DNA of 61,457 bases from Bacteroidales bacterium (lineage in GTDB: Bacteria > Bacteroidota > Bacteroidia > Bacteroidales > Muribaculaceae): NCBI GenBank assembly GCA_019415705.1, contig DXYS01000086.1:1-61457 (forward strand), given 5' to 3'. The position numbers were made by a program, and so were the translations under genes. The notes under the pieces were generated by a model, which worked only from the letters and a program-made list of their open reading frames with translations, was not told the DNA's origin and ran no database searches. Below are positions 17,083 to 26,083 of this stretch, one piece after another; positions within the stretch are counted from its first letter, which is position 1; the number at the start of each line of letters is the position of its first letter.

Positions 17083-18768
17083 TTATCGTTTAGCTGACAA
17101 GCGCTTTCTGCAATTAGACAGAGCAATTGCAAAGGCTTCGTCATAATAAGTTATAAAATTAGCCCATGAAGCGGCTGTCGCGGTTGAGCGGGCGGCTTTG
17201 GAGATGGCGACAGCGGCAGACGGAGACTCGCTGATCAGGGTCTTGAGGTCAGAAGCAATTTCGGCGACAACCTCCTGATAGTTATTGTCGTCACGTTGTT
17301 CGACTCTGACGCCCGAGGCCTCGAATGTATTATCAAAAGTCTCAAGTACCCACTGCCCGAATCCGGAAAGTGATGTTGTGACTGTAGGCACTCCGAATGC
17401 GACACTTTCGAGGGGAGTATAGCCCCAAGGCTCGTAGTATGATGGGAAGACGGTCGCATCCATGCCCGGAAGTAACTGATAATATGTCATGTCAAATATA
17501 CCGTCTGCGCCGTTAAGGTAGCAGGGCACATATATGACCGTGACGCGCGAGTTGGTGTCATTGGTGAAACCAATCTGATGTATGCGACTGATTACTGCGT
17601 CATGTTCAAAATTATGAAGACGATGTGTATACACAGGATCTGTGAGACGCCCCGTATCATCGAGCGCTATATCATGCGCCAGATCTGGACGTGCGACATC
17701 AACCCATGCGGGAACCATTATAAATGCCAGAACACGTCGAGCCGGATCAAGGTCTCCGAGACGCGCCACAGCATCAAGGTAGAGGTCAAGACCTTTGTTG
17801 CGATACTCACACCGCCCCGATGTAGCAACGATAAACGTCGTGTCGTCGTAGCTGATGCCTGTAAGCGAGGATGCAACCTTCAACATGCGCTCTCTTGCGA
17901 CGGATCTTGCGTCACGAAGTTTCGCCCCCTTGGGGACGAATCCGGCCTCAAAGCCGTTTGGGGTAACAACATCCGGACGACGGCCGAGCAATTGCTGACA
18001 TTCGCGTGCAGTGACTTCACTGACTGTCGTGAAGCAATCGGCCTGATGTGCGGCTGTTTTTTCGAGAGAATGTTTAGACTGCATATTTAGTTCGGCAGCC
18101 ATCTGGTCTCCGTTATAGTTGGCGAACTGCCCGTATAAGGGTTTGCCGTTGCCGCATATGCTACGACCGATGCTTGTAGCATGCGTCGTAAAAATGGTTG
18201 CCACAGATGGCATTTCAGACTTGATATATAAGAGTCCCATTCCGGTCGTCCATTCGTCATAATGGCTTATAAACCGCGGATTTTTTTTATCTGCTACAAG
18301 ACCTTCTTTAATGTGGAAGTTAAACAGGCTGCGTGCGACGATGCCGGCCGCATGGCTGAACGCGCATGCTTCATCATAATCGCCGTAGGCGTGGAGCGAA
18401 TCAACGCCGTAAAGCTGCCACATCTTGCCATAAAATTCGTCTTTGACAGCATACATACCGTCAAACTTGACGAGTATGACAACAGGCTTACCGGGTATAT
18501 CCCACCGTCCGATCCTGACGTCGACTCCCGCAGGCAGCTCTGCATTGAGCGCCCATTTTTTCAAGAGGGTCTTGCTCTCGATAAAATAAGGAGACGGTTT
18601 GTCCTCAGTCCAGACATCCGGACCGATAAATATTATTTTTTTATCTGTATTCTGTTTTACAAGTGTTGCCGCTTTGGTAGAAAGAACCGTGTATATACCT
18701 CCCACCTTATTGCATACCTCCCAGCTTGTTTCTATGAGCAGGTCAAATTGCGGTGTGTTATCGTTCAT
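17083..18768 (-). CDS. Glycogen synthase, GT3-like
   Basis: Glucosyltransferase of 561 aa that extends alpha-1,4-glucan. The N-terminus LLIETSWEVCNKVGGIYTVL is the signature of the GT3 (animal/fungal-type) glycogen synthases also found in Bacteroidota, rather than bacterial GT5 GlgA. Other matches are FTTHATSIGR, the TVSEVTARECQQLLGRRPD region, and the C-terminal donor-binding block PSYYEPWGYTPLESVAFGVPTVTT with its conserved Glu. Its promoter overlaps the end of the upstream FadL-type gene, so the glycogen pair can be transcribed alone. The preferred nucleotide-sugar donor (UDP- or ADP-glucose) cannot be read from the sequence. Confidence 0.9.
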   Translation of the reverse strand: MNDNTPQFDLLIETSWEVCNKVGGIYTVLSTKAATLVKQNTDKKIIFIGPDVWTEDKPSPYFIESKTLLKKWALNAELPAGVDVRIGRWDIPGKPVVILVKFDGMYAVKDEFYGKMWQLYGVDSLHAYGDYDEACAFSHAAGIVARSLFNFHIKEGLVADKKNPRFISHYDEWTTGMGLLYIKSEMPSVATIFTTHATSIGRSICGNGKPLYGQFANYNGDQMAAELNMQSKHSLEKTAAHQADCFTTVSEVTARECQQLLGRRPDVVTPNGFEAGFVPKGAKLRDARSVARERMLKVASSLTGISYDDTTFIVATSGRCEYRNKGLDLYLDAVARLGDLDPARRVLAFIMVPAWVDVARPDLAHDIALDDTGRLTDPVYTHRLHNFEHDAVISRIHQIGFTNDTNSRVTVIYVPCYLNGADGIFDMTYYQLLPGMDATVFPSYYEPWGYTPLESVAFGVPTVTTSLSGFGQWVLETFDNTFEASGVRVEQRDDNNYQEVVAEIASDLKTLISESPSAAVAISKAARSTATAASWANFITYYDEAFAIALSNCRKRLSAKR

Positions 18769-18795
18769 ATGGTAGCTCTACAATATTTCAGGCTG

Positions 18796-18826
18796 CAAAA
18801 TTAATATTTTTTTTTGATTTGGCAAA
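18796..18826 (-). promoter_or_regulatory. Promoter for the glycogen operon
   Basis: Minus strand: TTTG (18826-18823), 19 bp, then TAATTTTG (18803-18796). The -33 box abuts the stop codon of the FadL-like gene. Confidence 0.65.
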
Positions 18827-20146
18827 TTAGAAGTTAAAGGAGACTCCGACTGAAGGGTTCCATGCTTGTACTTTATAATCAGCTACAAAACTTCTTTCAC
18901 GACCGGTCAGAAAATCGGGGTAGGGGCAAGAGGCATTGTCTTCGCCGAGTCCCGCAACGTAGAGTAACGAGGCATCAATTGAGAAGTTTTTGGCGGGACG
19001 GAAACTCAGACCAACCGACGGTTCGATTTTGGTCATGCCCGGTGTTTCGGGATTATAAAAATTTTTGTCGACAGGTGTTGTGTCTACAATCAGACCGGCA
19101 CGCACGTCGAATCTCTTTGTTGCCGAGTACTGTGCGCCGATATGGTATGTCATGGAATTGTGATAGTTTTTCGTCAGATGTTGGTCGTATTCAGCAAGTT
19201 GGTCGCTTTTAAAATCAACATTAAGTTCCTTATATGCATTCCAGCCTGTCATTTGGAGGTCAAGCGCAATTATCCATCTTTTTGTAGGGCGATAGCTTAC
19301 TCCTATATTATATATTGCCGCAGCCGGCATTGATGCCTCGAAATTGGCATTATTGATAAGATTAAGACGCGACTCAAGAATTGTGCGGGCTGTCTCGTTT
19401 GCATACGATACAGATGCGACCCCGCTTTTGACATGCATTTTCATTTTTGTCCTTACCGATGCGCCGAGTGTCCATTGTCTGTTTATATCCCACATTGCTC
19501 CGATGTTGAAGCCCACGACAGGCGTGGCCTTTCCGTTGAGGTTTACTGATGCGGGAGTGTCTGTCATAGTGACAGGCAACTGCATCGCGGCCATCAGGGC
19601 GTTGAAACTGTCAGTGCTGACCAAGCCTTTGTTGAGATCGACCTGACCCCATGTAAACATTAAGCCGGCGCCGAACGAGAGATTGTCAATCGGACGCCAT
19701 GCTACTGTAGGCTGTATCGTATAAGCCGTGAGCTTGACTTTCTGATTCAAAACGGCGCCCGGCCAGTTGATGCCCCAGTTTATTGAGCTGCCATAGGGAG
19801 TATAGAACGACAGACCGACTTTGACACGCTTGTTGATACTCATGCCGAGATTGACGCTCATGGGCGTTGCAGGGTCGTTGTCGGTTTCATAAGTTACACC
19901 TTCGTGCGTTGCTTTGGCTGTAGCGAATATGCCTGTCACAGACGCGGCCGCATCAATCGTATTATCCATAAATCCCATACCTGCAGGATTAAAAATCATG
20001 CTCTCAGCCCCTAAATGCATCGCAACACCGGTATGTCCCATACCGTTCTGTTTCGCACTAAGTGTATTGACCTGATAGCCTTCGGCTCTGACACAGGTTG
20101 TTCCGGCCGTAATCAAAGCAGCGGCCGCTAATAAAATCTTTCTCAT
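18827..20146 (-). CDS. Outer membrane transport protein, OmpP1/FadL/TodX family
   Basis: Beta-barrel of 439 aa with a signal peptide (RKILLAAAALITAGTTCVRA). The mature N-terminus is the FadL hallmark: YQVNTLSAKQNGMGHTGVA, then the NPAGMGF motif that forms the hatch region. The protein ends with SVGVSFNF, a terminal aromatic residue as expected for BAM-inserted barrels. FadL relatives pass hydrophobic substrates such as fatty acids or aromatics; the ligand here is unknown. It sits between fbp and the glycogen genes with 57-67 bp gaps. No convincing promoter was found upstream. Confidence 0.9.
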   Translation of the reverse strand: MRKILLAAAALITAGTTCVRAEGYQVNTLSAKQNGMGHTGVAMHLGAESMIFNPAGMGFMDNTIDAAASVTGIFATAKATHEGVTYETDNDPATPMSVNLGMSINKRVKVGLSFYTPYGSSINWGINWPGAVLNQKVKLTAYTIQPTVAWRPIDNLSFGAGLMFTWGQVDLNKGLVSTDSFNALMAAMQLPVTMTDTPASVNLNGKATPVVGFNIGAMWDINRQWTLGASVRTKMKMHVKSGVASVSYANETARTILESRLNLINNANFEASMPAAAIYNIGVSYRPTKRWIIALDLQMTGWNAYKELNVDFKSDQLAEYDQHLTKNYHNSMTYHIGAQYSATKRFDVRAGLIVDTTPVDKNFYNPETPGMTKIEPSVGLSFRPAKNFSIDASLLYVAGLGEDNASCPYPDFLTGRERSFVADYKVQAWNPSVGVSFNF

Positions 20147-20213
20147 AAATTACTTTCTAAAATAGATTTTGTCTTTTCATATTGTCTGCTCACAAAGCAG
20201 TCAAGTTTTATAA

Positions 20214-22226
20214 TCAGTTATGTTCTTTTATAAGTCCGCGACGATAGGCGGCGAGTAGTTTGTTAAGATCTACGACCTGAGCGGACAGTTCACGTCCTTT
20301 ATCCGTATCTTTTACTTTCAGGCGGTTTGCCTTAAACTCATTAAGCACTGTGTTTGAAATGATGTCGAGACCCTCCTCGATAGCCTTGCGCCGCGATTCG
20401 AACGGCTCGTGCTGCACGAGTTGAAATCCTCGCGAATGATATACGAGGGTGTAACCTGCAATGCCGGTCGTCGACTGATAGGCTTTTGAAAAACCGCCGT
20501 CGATTACGAGGAGTTTACCGCCTGCTTTGACGGGATTCTCGCCTTTAGTGGCTTTGACAGGCACATGACCGTTGATTATGTGAGACCCATCAGTCGGCAG
20601 CCCGAATTCGCTGAGTATTTTATCACATATTTCAGGATTGTCTATGAGGTCATAATAATGGCCGCGACCCTCGGCGTGGGTTTCTTTGTCTGCGATGAAA
20701 TAGCGCTCAAAGGTCGCCATTTTTTGTTTGCCGAATAGAGGCGAGTCAGGTCCGCACCAAAGATACCACATATAATCCACCGCATAATGATAGACATCTG
20801 AGTCGATATCCGATGCCGATGCAGGGTGACATGCTATCTGCACGAGTTCGTCAAGACGGTCGAGCAATGCGCGGCCGGCGTATTTAACACCTTCGACCTC
20901 GACATCACAGAATGTGCCGTCTGCGTTGAGCGGTATCGACGCATGATACATCAGATTGTTATTACGGGCAAGATATAGCGAGCCATGTCGGAGCAGGCAA
21001 AGCAGATGTTTGCGTAATTTCTCGCTGTTGACAAATGAGTTGTGGAGCGTATTGACTAATTTATGCTCCTCGTCGCTGAGGCGATAAGGGTCATCCGGGT
21101 CAATCGTCGGGAAAGATTTGTCCAAAAGCTCATAAGTCCTGCCATCTGGCATCGTGACCGTGCCGTTTGCCAAATCCATATTGTCGAGCAGCAGTCTGTC
21201 TGACATCTCATAATCAGGATGTTTTTTGATAAGCCGGCCCTCCAATTTAAACTGTATGATCGTTATAGCCTTATGCATCTGCGTGAGTATCATACGCTCG
21301 CGCTCGGTGTAGACATGGCGTCCGGCACTGATTTTGGGATTGAATACATCCGATGACAAATCCTTATAAGTGTCCATCGCGAAAGTGGCCAACGGCAATA
21401 GATTAATGCCGTAACCCTCCTCGAGAGTATCGAGGTTGCCGTAACGGAGAGCTATACGCAGCACATTGGCTATACATGCGTCATTGCCGGCAGCCGCGCC
21501 CATCCATAAAATGTCATGGTTGCCCCACTGTATATCGACATTATGGTAGTCACATATTGTGTCCATGATTATATGCGCACCCGGTCCGCGGTCGTAGATA
21601 TCACCTATAATATGCAGCGAGTCAATGGCAAGACGCTGTATAAGCTGACACATGGCGATAATAAACGCATCGGCGCGACGTGTAGATATAATCGTCGAAA
21701 TAATCTGATTGAAGTATGCATGCTTGTTAGGGTCGGCCTCAGTCTCGTGTAGCAGTTCCTGAATGATATAGCTGAAATCTTTAGGGAGTGCCTTGTTAAC
21801 CTTCGAACGCGTATATTTTGAAGAAACACTCTGGCAGACCTTGACGAGCCGGTTGAGAGTTATTTCATACCATTCGCACATATCTTTTTCCTCGGCTTTG
21901 ACAAACTCGAGTTTCTCTTGCGGATAGTAAATCAGCGTGCAAAGGTCTTTTTTCTCCGACTCTCGCAGGTTGTTGCCGAAAATTTCGTTGACCTTGCGCT
22001 TGACCGTACCGGATGCATTTTTCAATACGTGCTGAAAAGCCTCGTACTCGCCGTGTATATCGGTGAGGAAATGCTCTGTGCCTTTAGGCAGGTTGAGGAT
22101 GGCCTCAAGATTTATGATTTCGGTGCTCGCCGAGGCAATTGTCGGAAATGATTTTGCAAGCAGTTGCAGATATCTGAGATCGGCTTCGATTTCGGCCGTC
22201 GTATAATGTATATGTTTTATTGGCAT
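20214..22226 (-). CDS. fbp: Fructose-1,6-bisphosphatase class III
   Basis: Gluconeogenic phosphatase converting fructose-1,6-bisphosphate to fructose-6-phosphate. At 670 aa it matches the class III (Firmicutes-type) enzyme, which is unrelated to class I Fbp. Metallophosphoesterase motifs are in order: TDIHGEYEAF, GDIYDRGPGAHI, WGNHDILWMGAAAGN, and later NGHVPVK with DGGFSKAYQ. It follows queA by 35 bp on the minus strand and is probably co-transcribed from the promoter upstream of queA. Functionally it fits the neighbouring glycogen genes, since both belong to carbon storage and gluconeogenesis. Confidence 0.94.
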   Translation of the reverse strand: MPIKHIHYTTAEIEADLRYLQLLAKSFPTIASASTEIINLEAILNLPKGTEHFLTDIHGEYEAFQHVLKNASGTVKRKVNEIFGNNLRESEKKDLCTLIYYPQEKLEFVKAEEKDMCEWYEITLNRLVKVCQSVSSKYTRSKVNKALPKDFSYIIQELLHETEADPNKHAYFNQIISTIISTRRADAFIIAMCQLIQRLAIDSLHIIGDIYDRGPGAHIIMDTICDYHNVDIQWGNHDILWMGAAAGNDACIANVLRIALRYGNLDTLEEGYGINLLPLATFAMDTYKDLSSDVFNPKISAGRHVYTERERMILTQMHKAITIIQFKLEGRLIKKHPDYEMSDRLLLDNMDLANGTVTMPDGRTYELLDKSFPTIDPDDPYRLSDEEHKLVNTLHNSFVNSEKLRKHLLCLLRHGSLYLARNNNLMYHASIPLNADGTFCDVEVEGVKYAGRALLDRLDELVQIACHPASASDIDSDVYHYAVDYMWYLWCGPDSPLFGKQKMATFERYFIADKETHAEGRGHYYDLIDNPEICDKILSEFGLPTDGSHIINGHVPVKATKGENPVKAGGKLLVIDGGFSKAYQSTTGIAGYTLVYHSRGFQLVQHEPFESRRKAIEEGLDIISNTVLNEFKANRLKVKDTDKGRELSAQVVDLNKLLAAYRRGLIKEHN

Positions 22227-22261
22227 ACAGTTAAAATGTTTTTGACTCCTGCTTTGTTCGA

Positions 22262-23485
22262 TTATCTGAAGAACAGGGAGGCGTCACCGTAACTCAAGAA
22301 TCTGAAACCGGAGCTAAGCGCCCGGTCATAAATCTCGCGCCACTGCTCACCGATAAATGCAGAGACAAGCAGCAACAGTGTTGATTGCGGCTGATGAAAA
22401 TTTGTGACCATGCCCCCGACAATGCGATATTCATAACCGGGAGCTATTATGATGCGTGTAGAGGCCACAAGTCGCTCGAGACCATGCGCCCTGAGATAAT
22501 CGGCAAGGGCGGTCAGTGACCCCTGCACACTCAACTGCGGATGTGATTCCTCGTAAGGATACCATTGTGGAAGCTCTCCGTCCCATTTGCCTTCGGCTAC
22601 AAGGCAGCCGATATGATAGAGACTCTCGAGTGTGCGCACCGACGTCGTACCCACGGCAATGACTTTGCCTGTATATGAGGCGAGCTTCTCTATTAGGCTA
22701 CATTCGACCGAAATAAATTCGCTGTGCATCTCGTGCTCGCCTACGGTGGCAGATTTTACAGGGCGGAACGTGCCGGCGCCGACGTGAAGCGTGACTTCGC
22801 GACGCTCGATGCCTCGGGCCGAGATGTCAGAGAGAACCTTATCAGTGAAATGCAGCCCGGCTGTCGGGGCCGCAACCGACCCCTCAACGCGACTGTAGAC
22901 GGTCTGATAATCTTCTTTATCAGACTCTTCCGACTCGCGGTTAAGATAGGGTGGGATAGGTATTTCGCCGGCCATGGAGATGATGTCAGAGAATGATTTA
23001 GATGGATTGTCCCACTCAAACTCCACTATAGACTCTCCTCCTTCAGTGCGGCTCAATCTTGTGGCTCTAAGCTCGGTCTCATCACCGGCGTCATCTTTTA
23101 ACCGACAAGTCAAAGCTCCTTCTTTCCATCGCTTGGAGTTGCCGACAAGGCAATGCCACGAACATCTGTCGCACTTGGCAAAATTAAGCGCATAATCACT
23201 TGGGCTACACGGCTCAAGACAAAAAATCTCAATTAAACCTCCGGATTCTTTCCTGAATCTTAGACGTGCGTTTATGACGCGCGTATTATTGTAAATAAGC
23301 ATGCTGTCTGCAGGCAGCAGCGAAGGCAGAGTGTCAAATATATGCTCACTGACTTTGCCGTCTGACGTTCTTACCATAAGGCGGCATTTATCGCGAGCGG
23401 CCAAAGGGTGTGATGCTATCCGACTATCCGGCAAATCATAGTCGTACTGACTAATGTCTATTTCTTGCGGGCGGATTAATGTCAT
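22262..23485 (-). CDS. queA: S-adenosylmethionine:tRNA ribosyltransferase-isomerase
   Basis: Converts preQ1 in tRNA to epoxyqueuosine by transferring the ribosyl part of SAM. Recognisable blocks are the N-terminal YDLPDSRIASHPLAARDKCRL, LIYNNTRVINARL, SVAAPTAGLHFT, EVTLHVGAGTFRPV, the MHSE motif and the C-terminal GGMVTNFHQPQSTLLLLVSA. At 407 aa it is longer than the roughly 350 aa of E. coli QueA; the extra residues lie in the middle domain, as is usual in Bacteroidota. First gene of a two-gene operon with fbp, divergent from the clostripain gene. Confidence 0.93.
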   Translation of the reverse strand: MTLIRPQEIDISQYDYDLPDSRIASHPLAARDKCRLMVRTSDGKVSEHIFDTLPSLLPADSMLIYNNTRVINARLRFRKESGGLIEIFCLEPCSPSDYALNFAKCDRCSWHCLVGNSKRWKEGALTCRLKDDAGDETELRATRLSRTEGGESIVEFEWDNPSKSFSDIISMAGEIPIPPYLNRESEESDKEDYQTVYSRVEGSVAAPTAGLHFTDKVLSDISARGIERREVTLHVGAGTFRPVKSATVGEHEMHSEFISVECSLIEKLASYTGKVIAVGTTSVRTLESLYHIGCLVAEGKWDGELPQWYPYEESHPQLSVQGSLTALADYLRAHGLERLVASTRIIIAPGYEYRIVGGMVTNFHQPQSTLLLLVSAFIGEQWREIYDRALSSGFRFLSYGDASLFFR

Positions 23486-23512
23486 TATTATAAATAACCT
23501 TTAAAATCTGTG

Positions 23513-23520
23513 CAAAATTA
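23513..23520 (-). promoter_or_regulatory. -7 box for queA-fbp
   Basis: TAATTTTG on the minus strand, about 30 nt upstream of the start. No -33 match at the standard spacing. Confidence 0.45.
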
Positions 23521-23553
23521 CAACAATAGACTCGATTATACGCTAAATAATTG

Positions 23554-23561
23554 TAACTTTG
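23554..23561 (+). promoter_or_regulatory. -7 box for the clostripain gene
   Basis: TAACTTTG, only 4 nt before the ATG at 23566. The transcript would start at or next to the start codon. No -33 match at the usual spacing. Confidence 0.5.
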
Positions 23562-23565
23562 TATT

Positions 23566-24756
23566 ATGAAATCATTAAATACAAAGATAATATACTTTAT
23601 TTCAGGTTTGTTTATGCTCCTGCCCGCGGTTGTTTCATGTTCTGACAAGAACGACGAGCCTACTCCGGAGCCCCCTGTTAAAACAGTCGGACGGACTGTT
23701 ATTGTTTATATGCTTGCCGACAATTCTCTCGGAAGTCTTGTCTCGCCGTATGACTACGACATGCAGGATATCAATGAAATGCTTATGGCTGCCGGTAAAG
23801 GCGACATTACAGACGGCCGTCTGCTCGTATATCATTCATCTCGTAACGGCAAAACTGTTTTAAAAGAGATTTGTGCCGATAAAAACAGATACACTCATAT
23901 CGACACACTTAAAATCTATGATGACGAGGAAATTTATTCACAGCATGCTACTCGGATGCGTGAAGTCTTCGCCGATATGAAGGAATTGGCTCCGGCCGAT
24001 GACTACGGACTCATTTTATGGGGCCACGGCAGCGGATGGCTGCAGGACGGTATCTCTCAGGAATCATCGTCTAAGAAGCGCGCATACGGCGAGGAACACG
24101 GCCGATGGATGAACATTACGACTCTTGCTGATGTTCTCGAAGATGAGAACTTCAGTTTTCTGTATATGGACTGCTGTTACATGTCATCGGTTGAAGTCGC
24201 GTATCAATTGCGTAATGCAGTCCCTTATATTGTAGCTTATCCCATCGAAGTACTCGCATACGGTATGCCTTACGACAAAAATATAAAGCATTTCTTTAAG
24301 TCCGTGCCTGATCTAACGGCAGCGGCTCGGGAGACTTTTGATTTCTACGATCAGATGATGAATCCCCGCTATCGTTTCTGCTCGGTATCAGTCATTAACA
24401 CAGCAGGGCTCGAGCGACTTGCCGCGGCCACCAAAGCTATTTACGAGCGTGCGGATGTAGGCATCCCTGATGGATATACCCCTCAGAAATACATGACCGG
24501 CTCGACATGCTATTACTACGATTTCGGCGGCTACATCAATGCTCTCTGCAACGACAAGACGCTTAAAGACGAGTTTGATGCCGCCCTTGCCGAAACGATT
24601 GTCTATGAATCCACAACCGACCGTCTGTGGAATACGATTGACCTTAAAGAACATTCGGGCCTTTCGACATACATAATTAAAAGCGACGCAGATTACACAC
24701 TGAAGAATTATAATCAGCTCGCTTGGTTTGATGACGTCGCGTCCATGCTTTTATAA
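23566..24756 (+). CDS. Clostripain-family (C11) cysteine peptidase lipoprotein
   Basis: Predicted lipoprotein of 396 aa. The signal segment IIYFISGLFMLLPAVVSC ends in a lipobox with Cys24 or Cys25 region (VVSC), followed by a charged Pro-rich linker. The C11 fold shows the catalytic dyad: His154 in LILWGHGSGW and Cys204 in YMDCCYMSS, which corresponds to the family's D-x-C-L-M motif. C11 enzymes cleave after Arg or Lys and often self-activate. In gut Bacteroidales such lipoproteins (fragipain and related proteases) act at the surface; the target here is unknown. The -7 box lies directly before the start codon. The MscS gene follows after 14 bp. Confidence 0.87.
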   Translation: MKSLNTKIIYFISGLFMLLPAVVSCSDKNDEPTPEPPVKTVGRTVIVYMLADNSLGSLVSPYDYDMQDINEMLMAAGKGDITDGRLLVYHSSRNGKTVLKEICADKNRYTHIDTLKIYDDEEIYSQHATRMREVFADMKELAPADDYGLILWGHGSGWLQDGISQESSSKKRAYGEEHGRWMNITTLADVLEDENFSFLYMDCCYMSSVEVAYQLRNAVPYIVAYPIEVLAYGMPYDKNIKHFFKSVPDLTAAARETFDFYDQMMNPRYRFCSVSVINTAGLERLAAATKAIYERADVGIPDGYTPQKYMTGSTCYYYDFGGYINALCNDKTLKDEFDAALAETIVYESTTDRLWNTIDLKEHSGLSTYIIKSDADYTLKNYNQLAWFDDVASMLL

Positions 24757-24770
24757 TTTGTTATAAGCTT

Positions 24771-25892
24771 ATGCTCTTTGCTCAAGACCAGATATTGCCC
24801 GGTTTGACACAGGTGCCGGATTCGATACCCGACAAATCAGAGGAGATACAGATGCTAAAATCTCTGCCACTTGATGAACTTTTAGACAAGATGGTTAGCG
24901 GACTTGTCAGTTTTGCCATAAATCTTGCGATAGCCCTTCTCGTCTTTTATGTCGGCAAGTTTATCATTAAGAAACTCTATAATGTCGTCTCCGGCATAAT
25001 GATAAGACGCAAGGTCGACAGTTCACTGTCGACGTTTGTATTGAGTCTTATCCGCATGGTGCTCTATTTCATTTTGGCTGTTACCGTCATAGGCATACTT
25101 GGCATAAACACATCGTCATTTATCGCCCTGTTCGCATCTGCCGGTGTTGCAATCGGTATGGCGCTGAGCGGCACATTGCAGAATTTTGCCGGCGGCGTCC
25201 TTATACTTCTGCTAAAACCCTATCGAATAGGAGATTACATTGAGGCGCAGGGATATGCAGGTACTGTGCGCGAGATACAGATTTTCCATACAATCATCGC
25301 CACACCCGACAACAAGATAATTATCATACCTAACGGCGGCCTTTCGACCGGCTCGGTAAACAATTACTCACGGGCCGATTACCGCCGCGTAGACTGGACT
25401 GTGTCCATTTCATACGGGGATGATGTAGAGACCGCTCGAAAGGCTATTTTGGAAATACTCGCCTCGGACTCGCGCATCGTCACCGGCACTATCGAAGATG
25501 ACCGTGAGATGAGGGCCGAAGCCGACGAGCCTATGGTCGATATTGACGGAGACGGCATCCCCGATGTCCCTGCGTCGCAAGCGCCGGACAGGTCTTGGCT
25601 GAAACGTATTTTCCACCGTTCGCCCGTCAAGGCTCATATAGACCGGTGGAATGAACAGAATCAGAATAAAATCAAGCAACTTCTTCCTAAAACAGATGGC
25701 AGTCCGCGAGTCTACGTCAATGCACTTGCCGACTCCTCTGTCAACCTGATTGTCAGAGCATGGACTCGAAATGTCGATTACTGGGCAGTATATTTTGAGA
25801 TAAACGAACGCGTCTATAAAGAACTCCCGGCATGTGGCATCAGTTTCCCGTTCCCGCAGCTCGATGTCCATCTCAATCACCCCTCTGCATAG
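24771..25892 (+). CDS. MscS-family mechanosensitive channel with a ~74-residue insert
   Basis: Osmotic safety valve of the inner membrane, 373 aa. Hydrophobic helices lie at about residues 43-65 and 88-112, followed by the pore helix with the Gly/Ala-rich MscS motif (FASAGVAIGMALSGTLQNFAGG, residues 121-142). The beta domain follows (RIGDYIEAQGYAGTVREI, IIIIPNGG), and the C-terminal alpha/beta domain ends in ADSSVNLIVRAW and PFPQLDVH. Between about residues 238 and 311, where family members have only a short loop, there is an extra segment. It contains DIDGDGIPD (residues 257-265), which resembles a calcium-binding DxDxDG loop, followed by a basic helix. The gene follows the clostripain gene by 14 bp. 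Confidence 0.9.
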   Translation: MLFAQDQILPGLTQVPDSIPDKSEEIQMLKSLPLDELLDKMVSGLVSFAINLAIALLVFYVGKFIIKKLYNVVSGIMIRRKVDSSLSTFVLSLIRMVLYFILAVTVIGILGINTSSFIALFASAGVAIGMALSGTLQNFAGGVLILLLKPYRIGDYIEAQGYAGTVREIQIFHTIIATPDNKIIIIPNGGLSTGSVNNYSRADYRRVDWTVSISYGDDVETARKAILEILASDSRIVTGTIEDDREMRAEADEPMVDIDGDGIPDVPASQAPDRSWLKRIFHRSPVKAHIDRWNEQNQNKIKQLLPKTDGSPRVYVNALADSSVNLIVRAWTRNVDYWAVYFEINERVYKELPACGISFPFPQLDVHLNHPSA

Positions 25893-25928
25893 AGCACGAT
25901 TACCGTATTATTAAATAAACTTAAATGG

Positions 25929-25970
25929 CCAAATATATCGGGTGCTTTTCCGATTAATTTGGCTATTTTT
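25929..25970 (+). terminator. Terminator after the MscS gene
   Basis: Imperfect 13-bp stem (CCAAATATATCGG / CCGATTAATTTGG, 11 pairs) followed by CTATTTTT. The T tract is also part of a possible -7 box, TATTTTTG (25964-25971), for recJ. Confidence 0.55.
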
Positions 25971-25971
25971 G
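25964..25971 (+). promoter_or_regulatory. Possible -7 box for recJ-recQ
   Basis: TATTTTTG about 110 nt upstream of recJ, with no clear -33 element. The leader contains a small hairpin (GCAAGAC 26032-26038 / GTCTTGC 26045-26051). A weaker box, TGACTTTG, lies nearer the gene. Confidence 0.35.
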
Positions 25972-26083
25972 CATAAATAAGGGTGTGAAATATGCCCGTC
26001 TCTCTGTCTCCTCTGTCCAATGCGTTCGTGCGCAAGACCTTAGCGTCTTGCTTTGACTTTGCAAAAAATAAAAAACTATATAG

